Notes: generated from the letters alone by a model not told the origin. 64,000 bases of DNA from Flavipsychrobacter sp. (GCA_031292525.1 JARLGY010000030.1:1-64000), one strand, 5' to 3'; counted from the first letter of the stretch, positions 26,329 to 35,368 are shown. Numbers and translations are program-made.

Positions 26329-26358
26329 CAAAAGTAAGGGAAATAAAAATATCTGCAA
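26329..26358 (-). promoter_or_regulatory. Promoter of the rpsF-rpsR-rplI operon
   Basis: On the minus strand TTG (26358-26356), a 19-nt spacer, and TACTTTTG (26336-26329) match the Bacteroidota promoter consensus. The leader of about 90 nt could hold the S6/S18 autoregulatory site, but I did not identify one. Confidence 0.6.
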
Positions 26359-26504
26359 AAATAAAAAAATGGCATTTATTAAATTTAATATTCTGCGTAT
26401 TCATTCCCATCAGCTGCAGGAACTATATCTTTGAGGATTGACAATGTAATCCCGGCATGCCTGTAAATTACTATATTTCTATTGAAACACTAAAAACACA
26501 TTAA

Positions 26505-27575
26505 ATGCGCTTGTTGATTACAGGTATTTGCGGCTTTGTGGGCTCAACCTTAGCCAAACAATTTATTGAACATAATCCCGGTATAGAAATTTTAGGACTA
26601 GACAACTTTGTTCGGCCTGGCAGCTGGCTTAACAAGGCCTCCCTTGAACAAATAGGCGTTAAAATATTTCATGGCGATATACGGCAGGCCAGCGACCTGG
26701 AAGTAATACCCAAGGCAGACTGGGTGATAGATGCCGCAGCAAACCCCAGTGTACTAGCAGGTGTTGATGGTAAAACCAGCAGCCTGCAGCTGGTACAGAA
26801 CAATTTGTTAGGCACAGTAAACCTGCTGGAGTACTGTAAACACCACCAGGCAGGCTTTATATTGCTATCTACAAGCCGGGTATATAATATACCTGACCTT
26901 TGCAACCTAAAGATGGATGTTGCAAATGACGGGTATGTACCAGCTGTTGATCAGCAGTTCCCACATGGCTTAAGCCCTGCAGGAGTAGCAGAACACTACT
27001 CCACTGCCCCACCAATATCATTGTATGGCTGTACTAAGCTTAGCTCTGAACAACTGGCTCTGGAGTATGGTGTTACATTTAATTTCCCGGTTTGGGTCAA
27101 CCGCTGTGGTGTTATGGCAGGCCCAGGTCAGTTTGGACATCCAGGACAAGGCATCTTCGCCTATTGGATACATAGCTTTAAAGAAAAACAGCATTTAAAA
27201 TATATAGGATTTGGGGGCACCGGCTACCAGGTAAGGGATTGCCTGCATCCCAAAGACCTTATTGTGCTGCTCAATAAACAATTTAATGAACCGCTAAACA
27301 GTACCAAACCGCGAATTGTGAATATAAGCGGTGGTGTGGAAAACAGTATGTCGCTGGCGCAACTTACCAATTGGTGTACTAAACGCTATGGTCATTACGA
27401 AGTGGAGCCTACAAATACAGAGCGCCCGTTTGATATACCCTGGATGATACTAGACTATGCCCTGGCAGAAAAAACCTGGGACTGGAAGCCGCAAACAACA
27501 GTGTCAGATGTATGCGAGGAAATTGCGCAATTTGCAGATACCCAAAATGAATGGTGCAAGATATCAGCATCGTAA
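26505..27575 (+). CDS. NAD-dependent epimerase/dehydratase (CDP-paratose 2-epimerase-like)
   Basis: A 356-residue extended short-chain dehydrogenase. The NAD-binding GxxGxxG motif is GICGFVGSTLAKQF at the N-terminus. ANPSVLAGVDG and NNLLGTVNLLEYC fit the epimerase family, and the catalytic YxxxK is in SLYGCTKLSSEQL. The overall type matches CDP-paratose 2-epimerase or CDP-tyvelose-forming enzymes that epimerise nucleotide sugars for O-antigens. The precise substrate is uncertain. It stands alone, away from the glycosyltransferase cluster. A -7 element TATCTTTG (26426-26433) lies upstream without a clear -33. Confidence 0.8.
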   Translation: MRLLITGICGFVGSTLAKQFIEHNPGIEILGLDNFVRPGSWLNKASLEQIGVKIFHGDIRQASDLEVIPKADWVIDAAANPSVLAGVDGKTSSLQLVQNNLLGTVNLLEYCKHHQAGFILLSTSRVYNIPDLCNLKMDVANDGYVPAVDQQFPHGLSPAGVAEHYSTAPPISLYGCTKLSSEQLALEYGVTFNFPVWVNRCGVMAGPGQFGHPGQGIFAYWIHSFKEKQHLKYIGFGGTGYQVRDCLHPKDLIVLLNKQFNEPLNSTKPRIVNISGGVENSMSLAQLTNWCTKRYGHYEVEPTNTERPFDIPWMILDYALAEKTWDWKPQTTVSDVCEEIAQFADTQNEWCKISAS

Positions 27576-27667
27576 ATTAACAGGCTAGTGCATAATAATA
27601 GAATGGTGATATAGGCTCCAACTTATAGTAGGCAAAATCTATTAGAAACTTTTATTAAAAGGAGTTC

Positions 27668-27710
27668 AAAGAAGTTAATTGAAATCTGTTTTAATTAGCT
27701 TCTTTGGTTT
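27668..27710 (+). terminator. Probable intrinsic terminator after the epimerase gene
   Basis: 13-bp AT-rich stem with one G-T pair (arms AAAGAAGTTAATT and AATTAGCTTCTTT), 12-nt loop, then GGTTTTAT. Confidence 0.4.
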
Positions 27711-27840
27711 TATGGACTCTTCACAAAAAGTGTTGTTTATGGCCTAAGCTTTTACCCATATTTGCACCATCGAAACACAATCAAATCCAGTGCAAATAAA
27801 AAAGGTTTCAAACCTTAATCGGCTGAAACCCTTCTCTGTA

Positions 27841-27916
27841 TGGAGCGGAAGACGAGATTCGGACTCGCGACCCTCAGCTTGGGAAGCTGATGCTCTACCA
27901 GCTGAGCTACTTCCGC
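27841..27916 (-). tRNA. tRNA-Gly, anticodon CCC, CCA end encoded
   Basis: On the minus strand the 76-nt cloverleaf is complete. The acceptor stem is GCGGAAG/CTTCCGC, and the D arm is GCTC-loop-GAGC with the GG pair. The anticodon stem TCAGC/GCTGA encloses the loop TTCCCAA, giving anticodon CCC (glycine, GGG codons). The T stem GCGAG/CTCGT encloses the loop TCCGAAT. The discriminator base T is followed by an encoded CCA. Position 55 of the T loop is C rather than the near-universal T. A related 3'-half relic lies at 45648-45690. Confidence 0.92.
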
Positions 27917-28248
27917 TTTTGTTTTTTAGAGGGCTAAAGGTAATCAGATTCTTTAAATTTAAAGCTCGAAAAAGTCGTAATATTTTTGAAAAGAGGTGGT
28001 GCAAATATTTATTCGTAAAAATGTGCGTTATATAACAAACTCTAAAGATTGTGCATTGCTTCAAGCGATAATAATATCCAATTTACACTGTAATTTATTG
28101 GCTGGATATTATGCGTCCCCTTTATTCCTGAATATTAGTTAAATTACACAGCAGTTGTACTGCCATTAACGGATATGTGACCTGCAAGGGTGACAACATC
28201 TTCAACCAGTACTGTCTAGACCAATTATATAATTTAATTCAGATAACC
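27917..28248. other. 332-bp intergenic region, nothing recognised
   Basis: AT-rich spacer between the tRNA-Gly 5' end and the small His/Ala-rich protein gene. A 24-codon in-frame extension upstream of that gene (from 28177) is present but lacks family support. I see no RNA motif or convincing full promoter. Confidence 0.4.
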
Positions 28249-28542
28249 ATGGCAAACAAAAAGAAAGAAACATCTTCAAAGAAAGTGAAAAAGGCTATCC
28301 AGCCTGATGCTAATGCGGCATATCAGCAAACTATTGACAACCATAAACAAGCAGCGGCACACCATATAGAAGCAGCAAAGCATCACCTAGAAGCAGCTGA
28401 ACAATATGCAAAAGGCAATCATGAAAGGGCAGCCCATAACAGCGTCCTTGCTTACGGGCACCATACAATTGCAGGTGAGTTTATTAGCGATGACGCTAAA
28501 CACCATGCACAGACGTTGAAGCAAACCAACTACGGTTCTTAA
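28249..28542 (+). CDS. Small helical His/Ala-rich protein
   Basis: A 97-residue soluble protein. After a very basic N-terminus (ANKKKETSSKKVKKA) come two amphipathic helices rich in His and Ala, with phrases such as HHIEAAKHHLEAAEQYAKG and HERAAHNSVLAYGHHTIAGE. The pattern suggests a helical hairpin or four-helix bundle, perhaps metal-binding, but no function is known to me. I believe similar small proteins occur in other Bacteroidota. The ATG at 28249 is preferred. A clear bidirectional terminator follows. Confidence 0.75.
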   Translation: MANKKKETSSKKVKKAIQPDANAAYQQTIDNHKQAAAHHIEAAKHHLEAAEQYAKGNHERAAHNSVLAYGHHTIAGEFISDDAKHHAQTLKQTNYGS

Positions 28543-28560
28543 TATACTAAGTAAGAATTT

Positions 28561-28592
28561 AATGGCTAACTCAAAACTTTGAGTTAGCCATT
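28561..28592. terminator. Bidirectional intrinsic terminator
   Basis: 15-bp perfect inverted repeat (arm AATGGCTAACTCAAA) between converging genes, with a T-rich run on the plus side. Confidence 0.8.
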
Positions 28593-28597
28593 ATTGT

Positions 28598-29332
28598 TTA
28601 TTGCTTTACTGTTGTTTTTATAGCGTCTTTCTTTATGTAGTCGCGATAGTTATAGCGTATCCACATCTTCAGTTCCAGGTCTGTAGCTGCGCGGGCAAAT
28701 TTATAATCCATCGGGTAAGTATTCATGAAGATAGCAAGCGTATCGCCTATATACCCCGTGAGCGATGTTACCAGTTCAGGAGTGTATCGTAGGTCTATGT
28801 AACGACTCTCTTCAGACTGTTGGTATTCTTTCAGGAATTTCTTTCTTTTTTTCTCGCCTTTAGATGCTTTTTGCACCAGCGATCCAATAAGCCCATCTAC
28901 ACCCACACCGCTGCCTGTAGCTACAAATTTGGCCTTAACAGTTTTTTTGTCCAGTTCTTTGGCGTATTCTTTCCGCCTTTTTATAGAGTCTATCTGGTAG
29001 GGCGTATAGTCTGGATGTATGGTAAAGGAATCCAGCATGAAATTCTCGGGCAACATAGCTACTCGCATTTCGGCAAGCACCAGCGATGCAGGCGTAATAT
29101 TGGTAACGGTTTTATAACCCACAAAAGAAACCCGTATGGGGTCGCCACTTTTCGCAGGGATATGAAACGTTCCGTTTTGGTCGGTGTAGGTTGATATCAT
29201 TGTTGTCATATCTGTAACCCCGGCTGCAAACAGTGGCTTGCCGGTTATTTCATCTGTAACCACGCCTTCAAGATTTTGGCAGTGCGCAGTAAAGGAGATG
29301 GACAGCAAGGATATGAATAGTGAAAAACGCAA
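28598..29332 (-). CDS. Exported protein with carboxypeptidase-regulatory-like domain
   Basis: A 244-residue protein. The signal peptide (RFSLFISLLSISFTAHCQ) is followed by a CarboxypepD_reg-like beta-sandwich (about residues 20-105) with GVVTDEITGKPLFAAGVT, GTFHIPAKSGDPIRVSFVGY and the terminal strand. This is the domain that opens SusC-type receptors, but here no plug or barrel follows. The rest is charged and helical (KRRKEYAKELDKKTVKAKF), and the last part has YIDLRYTPELVTSLTGYIGD. The frame opens only at a TTG (29332) right after an in-frame stop, so a non-ATG start is likely. Function unknown. Confidence 0.75.
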   Translation of the reverse strand: MRFSLFISLLSISFTAHCQNLEGVVTDEITGKPLFAAGVTDMTTMISTYTDQNGTFHIPAKSGDPIRVSFVGYKTVTNITPASLVLAEMRVAMLPENFMLDSFTIHPDYTPYQIDSIKRRKEYAKELDKKTVKAKFVATGSGVGVDGLIGSLVQKASKGEKKRKKFLKEYQQSEESRYIDLRYTPELVTSLTGYIGDTLAIFMNTYPMDYKFARAATDLELKMWIRYNYRDYIKKDAIKTTVKQ

Positions 29333-29556
29333 GCGAAATATGTAGATTTAAAATCCATGCAAGTTAAGCAGGGATTTATAGTAAACGGCTATTCAGGGAA
29401 GAGTCTGAGCGATTAATGCTGTTAATATTGATATAATATTTATTCTGGTTGTGTCTGTTTGTATAACGAAACACTTGTGTAATATCCTAATTATGAGCTG
29501 AATGGTCGGGGAAGTTAATAAGAATTGTTTTTACTTTGCTGCAAAATATATAGCTA

Positions 29557-30747
29557 ATGTCAAGTGCTACATTCTACCAGCGCATACAAAAAGAACTGCA
29601 GGAAATAAAAGATGCGGGATTGTTCAAGCAGGAACGCATTATAGCTTCTCCACAGGGAGCTGAAATAACTGTAAATAGCCGCAAAGTGCTTAATTTTTGT
29701 GCTAATAATTACCTGGGATTATCATCACATCCCAAAGTTATAGAGGCTGCCCACAAAGCTATTGACGACCGTGGCTATGGTATGAGCAGCGTACGTTTTA
29801 TATGCGGTACGCAGGATATACACAAGGAACTGGAAGCGAAAATAGCCACCTTCCTTGGTACTGAAGATACTATACTGTACGTAGCTTGTTTTGATGCAAA
29901 TGGTGGCGTATTTGAGCCATTGCTCGGTGAAAACGATGCTATAATAAGCGACGAACTGAACCATGCTTCTATAATAGATGGTGTACGCCTTACCAAAAGC
30001 CGCCGTGCACGTTACAAGCACAACGATATGGCCGATCTGGAAGCGCAACTGATAGCCAATGCAGATGCCCGTACCCGTATTATTGTTACAGATTCGGTGT
30101 TCAGCATGGATGGTACCATTGCCCAGTTGGATAAAATATGCGACCTGGCCGATAAATATGAAGCGCTAGTAATGATAGATGAAAGCCATAGCAGCGGCTT
30201 TATGGGTAAAACCGGCCGTGGCGTGCATGAGCTGTGTGGGGTAATGGGACGTATCGACATCATTACCGGAACACTGGGTAAGGCACTAGGTGGTGCATCA
30301 GGTGGCTTCACAAGTGGTAAGAAGGAAATTATAGAAATGCTGCGCCAGCGCAGTCGTCCATATTTGTTTAGCAATACAGTAGCGCCGGCAGTGGTGGGTG
30401 CATCGATAGCTGTGCTGGACCTACTGAGCGAAACTACAGAGCTTCGCGACAGACTGGAAGAGAATACCACTTACTTCCGCAAACAAATGACCGATGCCGG
30501 TTTTGAAATAAAGCCCGGCACGCATGCTATTGCACCGCTCATGTTATATGATGCAGTAATAGCTCAGCAATTTGCAGCAAAACTATTGGATGAGGGTATT
30601 TATGTTATCGGGTTCTTCTACCCGGTAGTGCCCAAAGGGCAGGCGCGTATCCGTGTGCAAATATCGGCAGGTCACGATCGCCAGCAACTGGACAAGGCCA
30701 TTGCCGCATTCACTAAGGTGGGCAAGGAATTGGGAGTGATCAAGTAA
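29557..30747 (+). CDS. kbl: Glycine C-acetyltransferase (2-amino-3-ketobutyrate CoA ligase)
   Basis: A 396-residue fold-type I PLP enzyme of the alpha-oxoamine synthase family. It cleaves 2-amino-3-ketobutyrate with CoA to glycine and acetyl-CoA during threonine breakdown. The PLP lysine is K242 in [28 protein letters not shown] carries the PLP-binding Asp-His, and [14 protein letters not shown] is the N-terminal substrate region. The match to Kbl rather than KBL-like serine palmitoyltransferase rests on [13 protein letters not shown] and [12 protein letters not shown]. Threonine dehydrogenase (tdh) is not adjacent. Confidence 0.92.
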   Translation: MSSATFYQRIQKELQEIKDAGLFKQERIIASPQGAEITVNSRKVLNFCANNYLGLSSHPKVIEAAHKAIDDRGYGMSSVRFICGTQDIHKELEAKIATFLGTEDTILYVACFDANGGVFEPLLGENDAIISDELNHASIIDGVRLTKSRRARYKHNDMADLEAQLIANADARTRIIVTDSVFSMDGTIAQLDKICDLADKYEALVMIDESHSSGFMGKTGRGVHELCGVMGRIDIITGTLGKALGGASGGFTSGKKEIIEMLRQRSRPYLFSNTVAPAVVGASIAVLDLLSETTELRDRLEENTTYFRKQMTDAGFEIKPGTHAIAPLMLYDAVIAQQFAAKLLDEGIYVIGFFYPVVPKGQARIRVQISAGHDRQQLDKAIAAFTKVGKELGVIK

Positions 30748-30769
30748 AATGACTATTATCGAATTCATT

Positions 30770-30798
30770 AATAGGGGCTGAAAATTTCAGCCCCTATT
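30770..30798. terminator. Bidirectional intrinsic terminator
   Basis: 11-bp perfect stem AATAGGGGCTG around a 7-nt AT loop, between the converging kbl and lipoprotein genes. The right arm overlaps the stop of the minus-strand gene. Confidence 0.75.
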
Positions 30799-31591
30799 GC
30801 TTTGCAAAAATGTAGCGGATGTCCTGATTATCATATTGAAACCCCAGGCTATCAAAAGAATGGCTGAATGGTGGTGATTGGTTACCATTACTGAATACGC
30901 CGATATGGTTATTGCCTAATGCAACATCACCATACAGTGTTTTGTCAGAACCATTATGGGTAAAAGCACAATAGTTATTTACACCCACGGTATCTGTAAA
31001 ATTCACCACGAAATTTTTGTTAAAGACCAGGGTCATGTTTTTTGCTGTAGCTGATATACTACCCCATGCAGATACCCACACCGAGCCGTTATTTTTATAG
31101 GCATTAACTAACTTCCATGTTGTTGATGGATGATTGCCATTGAGCAATATAAGTCGGTCGGTGCTTACATCGCTCATATCGGGGCGTAATGTATAGGCTT
31201 GCTCATTATTAGCTGCTGGTTCATACAACACGGACTGCGGTCTTGAAGTGCTAGTGAAATTGCTATAAAACCAATTAGTATAGTAATAAGAGCTACTGTA
31301 ACAATCCAGGTAAAACGTTCCAAAGGTTTTAATGGTACGTGGCAAACTTGCCCCATTATTCAGTTGCACACTCGTTATCTTATTGGTGCTTTTGGCATAG
31401 TCATCAGCCGATCCATATACGTCAATAGTTATAGCTGTGTCCGACTCGTTCACGAAGGTAGCCACAGTTAAGGTATCTAGCGGCGCGGGAGCAGGCGGAG
31501 GAGTATAGTTGCTACCACTCGTGCTCTTGGTGCAGCCCAAGCTGATAGAAACCGCAATAGCCGCAACAATAAATAAATGGATAGGTTTCAT
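30794..31591 (-). CDS. Hypothetical lipoprotein
   Basis: A 265-residue lipoprotein that I do not recognise. The signal peptide ends in a lipobox ISLGC (Cys about residue 20), followed by a Pro-rich linker (TPPPAPAPLDT). The remainder is beta-rich with many Tyr, Ser, Thr and Asn (for example YLDCYSSSYYYTNWFYSNF), as in surface-exposed beta-sandwich lipoproteins, which often have a DUF4397-like N-terminal start. It is convergent with kbl and divergent from mutL. Confidence 0.7.
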   Translation of the reverse strand: MKPIHLFIVAAIAVSISLGCTKSTSGSNYTPPPAPAPLDTLTVATFVNESDTAITIDVYGSADDYAKSTNKITSVQLNNGASLPRTIKTFGTFYLDCYSSSYYYTNWFYSNFTSTSRPQSVLYEPAANNEQAYTLRPDMSDVSTDRLILLNGNHPSTTWKLVNAYKNNGSVWVSAWGSISATAKNMTLVFNKNFVVNFTDTVGVNNYCAFTHNGSDKTLYGDVALGNNHIGVFSNGNQSPPFSHSFDSLGFQYDNQDIRYIFAKQ

Positions 31592-31722
31592 AGTTTATAA
31601 GGTGTTCATTAAAGTTAATAATTATACTAGTGATTATAAATATATTATAGGGTAAAGTTGGCTAATAGGATGCATAAAAACTTTATTGCTATGTGGCTAC
31701 CTATCGGGAAGCGGTATTGTGT

Positions 31723-31730
31723 TAACTTTG
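31723..31730 (+). promoter_or_regulatory. -7 element of the mutL promoter
   Basis: TAACTTTG matches TAnnTTTG and lies 19 bp before the mutL GTG. No TTG is found at -33 spacing. Confidence 0.4.
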
Positions 31731-31749
31731 CAGCAAATTTTTGAGATAA

Positions 31750-33597
31750 GTGGCCGATGTAATACAGCTTTTATCAGATCAGATAGCCAACCAGATAGCA
31801 GCTGGTGAGGTGGTGCAGCGCCCGGCATCAGCCGTTAAAGAATTGTTGGAAAATGCAGTGGATGCTGGCGCTACTGAGATACAACTGGTGATAAAGGACG
31901 CAGGTAAGGAATTGATGCAGGTGATAGACAATGGTGCGGGCATGAGTCCTACTGATGCCCGTATGAGCTTTGAACGTCATGCCACATCCAAGATCAGGAA
32001 TATAAACGACTTGTTTACTATACGCACCATGGGCTTCAGGGGTGAGGCCCTGGCCTCTATTGCAGCGGTGGCGCAGGTAGAAATGAAAACACGCCAGCCA
32101 GCTAGCGAAGTAGGTACCCGCATAGTAATAGAAGGAACAGAAGTGAAACTACAGGAAGCTTGCGCAGGTAGTGCAGGTACCAACATACAAGTAAAGAACC
32201 TCTTTTTTAATGTACCTGCTCGCCGTCATTTTTTAAAGAGTGCCACTACCGAGCTGCGCCATATATTGGATGAATTTACTCGTGTAGCGCTGGCACACCC
32301 GCATATAGGCTTCCGCCTTTGGAACAATGGTACAGAGCAATACCATCTGCAACAAGAGAACCTGAAGAGCCGCATAGTGGGGTTGCTGGGCAATGCGTAT
32401 GAAAAGAAGATGGTACCTGTAGATGAGAAAACTGATGTGCTGAATATAACAGGGTTTATAGGCAAGCCTGATAGCGCTACCCGTACGCGGGGTATGCAGT
32501 TCTTCTTTATCAATAATCGGTTTATACGCAATGCTTACCTGCATCATGCTGTAACGCAGGCATACGAAGGTTTGATAGAAAAGGATGCTTTTCCTTTCTA
32601 TGTTTTGTTTCTTGAAGTAGATGCTGCCCGCGTTGATGTGAACGTGCACCCTACCAAGCAAGAGGTGAAGTTTGAGGACGACCGCATGATGTACAGTTAT
32701 CTGAACGCCGCCGTGAAGCACGCACTGGCGCGGCATAACATGGCACCGTCGCTCGACTTTTCGTTGAATAATGATATACAGCAACTATCGTCTGTGCAGA
32801 AGCCCGCTACAGACAGGCAAAATGATGCTACCCGTAGCGGTTACCTCTATAATACATTTACTCAAAAAGACCAGGCGCACTTTATAGACAGTAAAGATAG
32901 TATGGCACGCTGGAAAGGCCTGTACGAGATAGCCAATACTACCGCGCATGTACCTAAGCCGGAGCAGGGTGAAACGGTAATACAATCGCAGGTAGGCAAG
33001 TTGCACACTGATACAGATACCCATATGGCTGGTAGCAGCCGCAATGCCATTGTGGTACAGGGCACTATGCTGCTCACCACTGTTAAATCGGGCCTGATGC
33101 TGGTACACATACGTCGTGCGCAGGAACGCATATGGTACGAGCGTTTACTTCAGGAATGGAATGCCGGCACCACGCCATCGCAGCGGTTGTTGTTCCCGTT
33201 ATCTTTTGACATTGCCCCGCAAGACGCGATATTGCTGAACATGGTGCTGGCAGATATGGCACGTATCGGGTTCGATATAGCTCCGTTTGGACAAAATACT
33301 TTTGTAGTGCAAGGCGTGCCAACTGGCTTGCCTGCAGGCGAGGAAAAAAATGTGCTGGATGATGTAATAGAACAATTGAAACATGAAAGCCCTGATGCTG
33401 TTGCCAACCGCAACGATAAACTACTGGCCAGTATGGCAAGGCGCTTATCGCGCAACAGACATGCCATACAACAGGAAGAAGGGCAGCAGGCACTGATAGA
33501 TGAGCTCTTTGCTTGCGCCCAACCAGAATATACACCAGATGGCAAAAAAGTATTCACCATGATACGAAAAGAGGAACTGGATGATATGTTGGGGTAA
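31750..33597 (+). CDS. mutL: DNA mismatch repair protein MutL (endonuclease motifs degraded)
   Basis: A 615-residue MutL that couples MutS mismatch recognition to downstream repair. The N-terminal GHKL ATPase is intact: LSDQIANQIAAGEVVQRPAS, ENAVDAGATEI (Asn), DNGAGM and FERHATSKI. The start is GTG at 31750, since no ATG precedes the conserved motif. In the C-terminal domain the usual DQHAxxExxxxE metal motif is replaced by HIRRAQERIWYE (residues 453-464), and the usual CPxGRP near the end is TPDGKK (595-600). Both changes remove metal ligands, so nicking activity is doubtful. The gene stands alone. Confidence 0.95.
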   Translation: MADVIQLLSDQIANQIAAGEVVQRPASAVKELLENAVDAGATEIQLVIKDAGKELMQVIDNGAGMSPTDARMSFERHATSKIRNINDLFTIRTMGFRGEALASIAAVAQVEMKTRQPASEVGTRIVIEGTEVKLQEACAGSAGTNIQVKNLFFNVPARRHFLKSATTELRHILDEFTRVALAHPHIGFRLWNNGTEQYHLQQENLKSRIVGLLGNAYEKKMVPVDEKTDVLNITGFIGKPDSATRTRGMQFFFINNRFIRNAYLHHAVTQAYEGLIEKDAFPFYVLFLEVDAARVDVNVHPTKQEVKFEDDRMMYSYLNAAVKHALARHNMAPSLDFSLNNDIQQLSSVQKPATDRQNDATRSGYLYNTFTQKDQAHFIDSKDSMARWKGLYEIANTTAHVPKPEQGETVIQSQVGKLHTDTDTHMAGSSRNAIVVQGTMLLTTVKSGLMLVHIRRAQERIWYERLLQEWNAGTTPSQRLLFPLSFDIAPQDAILLNMVLADMARIGFDIAPFGQNTFVVQGVPTGLPAGEEKNVLDDVIEQLKHESPDAVANRNDKLLASMARRLSRNRHAIQQEEGQQALIDELFACAQPEYTPDGKKVFTMIRKEELDDMLG

Positions 33598-33661
33598 AAG
33601 CTAATTTGAAATTACTACCTTTGCACTCCCAATTCTTAAGTTAGTATATATAGTTATTCAT

Positions 33662-34750
33662 ATGTCTGTATTGAAGTTCTACCCATTGACCGTAAAAGAC
33701 GTGCGGCCCGAAACGGCTGATTGTGTATCTGTAAGCCTGGCAGTGCCGGATGATCTGCATGCAACTTTCAGGTTTGCACCAGGTCAGTACCTTACCTTTC
33801 GCAAGCACGTGGCTGGCGCCGAAGTACGTCGTTCCTACAGTATATGTACCAGCCCGGCTGATAATGAGTTGAGGGTAGCTATTAAAAAAGTAGATGAAGG
33901 TAAATTTTCAAACTACGCTCACAGTGAGCTGAAAGCTGGCGATGTGCTGGATGTAATGCCTCCGATGGGTAAATTTAGTCCAAAAGGCGGTGATAAAAAG
34001 GAAAAGGAATATATAGCTTTTGCTGCAGGCAGTGGTATTACACCTATTATGAGCATCATGAAAACGGTGCTTGAAAATGAGCCGGATAGCAACTTTACAC
34101 TTGTGTATGGCAATCGCAATCGCAACACAATTATATTTCGCGAAGCTATAGAAGCCCTGAAGAATAAGTACATGCAGCGCATGCGTGTGTATCATATACT
34201 GAGTCGTGAAACGATGGAGATTCCATTATTCAATGGCCGCATAGATGCACAGAAATGTGCTGAGTTTTGTGAGACACTAATAGATGTACATAATGTGGAT
34301 GAAGCCTTTATTTGTGGCCCTGAGGAGATGATATTATCTGTAAAGGATAAATTGGTGAGCCTGGGTATGCCATCAGCAAACGTGCACATAGAGCTTTTTA
34401 CTTCACCTGATCAACCCAAAGCGTCACACGAAAAATGGGCTGCAAAGCATAAGGATGACAACACCCGTATGAGTAAGGTAAGTGTACGGTTGGATGGTAC
34501 CACATTTAATATGGACCTGGGATATGATGGTGATACAGTACTTGATGCGGCATTGAAGAATGGTGCAGACCTTCCCTATGCATGTAAAGGTGGTGTGTGC
34601 AGTACCTGCCGTGCCAAAGTAGTGGAAGGCGAAGTGGAAATGGAAGCCAATTATAGTCTTGAACCGGATGAGGTGGCAAAAGGATTTGTACTTACTTGTC
34701 AAAGCCATCCCCGTACCGAAAGAGTGGTGATAGATTTTGATGCCCGTTAA
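33662..34750 (+). CDS. PaaE-like flavin and 2Fe-2S oxidoreductase
   Basis: A 362-residue electron-transfer protein in FNR-ferredoxin order. The FAD domain (about residues 1-105) has RRSYSICTSP and the ring-binding loop region. The NAD(P)-binding domain (about 115-235) opens with AAGSGITPIMSIMK and ends with CGPEEM. A linker and a C-terminal plant-type 2Fe-2S ferredoxin domain follow with CKGGVCSTCRAKV and a final Cys in LTCQSHP. The type matches PaaE of phenylacetyl-CoA oxygenase and related reductases. No oxygenase genes are nearby, so its partner is unknown. A -7 element TACCTTTG lies at 33616-33623. It is translationally coupled to arfB by TAATG. Confidence 0.9.
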   Translation: MSVLKFYPLTVKDVRPETADCVSVSLAVPDDLHATFRFAPGQYLTFRKHVAGAEVRRSYSICTSPADNELRVAIKKVDEGKFSNYAHSELKAGDVLDVMPPMGKFSPKGGDKKEKEYIAFAAGSGITPIMSIMKTVLENEPDSNFTLVYGNRNRNTIIFREAIEALKNKYMQRMRVYHILSRETMEIPLFNGRIDAQKCAEFCETLIDVHNVDEAFICGPEEMILSVKDKLVSLGMPSANVHIELFTSPDQPKASHEKWAAKHKDDNTRMSKVSVRLDGTTFNMDLGYDGDTVLDAALKNGADLPYACKGGVCSTCRAKVVEGEVEMEANYSLEPDEVAKGFVLTCQSHPRTERVVIDFDAR

Positions 34751-35160
34751 TGATTACTGACATGCGCGACTTTTCTACAGAAATATTTTTCAAAACAGCG
34801 CGCAGCGGTGGTAAAGGTGGGCAAAATGTAAATAAGGTAGAAACCATGGTAGAAGCCTGGTGGGACTTGAATAATTCGCGCATTTTATTGCCAGAAGAAA
34901 AAGAGTGGCTGCACGACAAACTGAAGAACCGCATCACTAAAGACGGCTACCTGTTTGTAAAGAGCAGTGAAACGCGCTCACAGCTGGAAAATAAAGACCT
35001 TGCTCGTGCCAGGATCATAGACCTGGTGACCACTGCTCTTATCAAACCAAAAAAACGTAAAGCCAGCAAGCCATCAAAAGCAGCAATTGCAAAAAGGCTG
35101 GATAGCAAACACATCAACAGTCTCAAGAAAACGCAGCGACGGATAAAAGGTGATATTTAA
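34750..35160 (+). CDS. arfB: Alternative ribosome-rescue factor ArfB (YaeJ family)
   Basis: A 136-residue peptidyl-tRNA hydrolase that frees ribosomes stalled on broken mRNA. The catalytic GGQ is at residues 23-25 in TARSGGKGGQNVNKVE. The C-terminal tail is highly basic (KPKKRKASKPSKAAIAKRL), as expected for the part that enters the empty mRNA channel. Its ATG overlaps the stop of the preceding reductase by one base. The stop codon lies within a perfect AT-rich inverted repeat that may act as terminator. Confidence 0.93.
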   Translation: MITDMRDFSTEIFFKTARSGGKGGQNVNKVETMVEAWWDLNNSRILLPEEKEWLHDKLKNRITKDGYLFVKSSETRSQLENKDLARARIIDLVTTALIKPKKRKASKPSKAAIAKRLDSKHINSLKKTQRRIKGDI

Positions 35161-35196
35161 TGCATTATCCTCAAGGGATTTAATGCATTAAATATC
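35152..35196. terminator. Perfect 16-bp AT-rich inverted repeat, probable bidirectional terminator
   Basis: Arms GATATTTAATGCATTA (35152-35167) and its exact complement (35181-35196) with a 13-nt spacer. It includes the arfB stop codon and sits between arfB and a converging small gene. It is AT-rich for a terminator, so a regulatory role is possible. Confidence 0.5.
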
Positions 35197-35206
35197 ATGT
35201 TGTCTC

Positions 35207-35368
35207 TTAATCGTGGTCATGGTGATCATGATCCTCGTGATGATCGCGATGTTCATAGCGGTCATGATCATCATCGTGCCTGTGATAACCTCCCTCTCTT
35301 ACTATGCAAGAGCTAAATGAAGCCATCATAAAACATACGCCGCACATTATCAATATTGTCTTTCTCAT
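35207..35368 (-). CDS. Small His/Asp-rich lipoprotein
   Basis: A 53-residue frame found by hand. It has a signal peptide with a lipobox (ASFSSC, Cys21). After it come about 32 residues almost entirely of His, Asp, Arg, Glu and Tyr (for example HRHDDDHDRYEHRDHHEDHD), about one third of them His. It is probably a metal-binding or metal-buffering micro-lipoprotein; function unknown. A paralogous micro-lipoprotein with the same SFSSC lipobox follows upstream on the same strand at 35516-35635. Confidence 0.65.
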   Translation of the reverse strand: MRKTILIMCGVCFMMASFSSCIVREGGYHRHDDDHDRYEHRDHHEDHDHHDHD

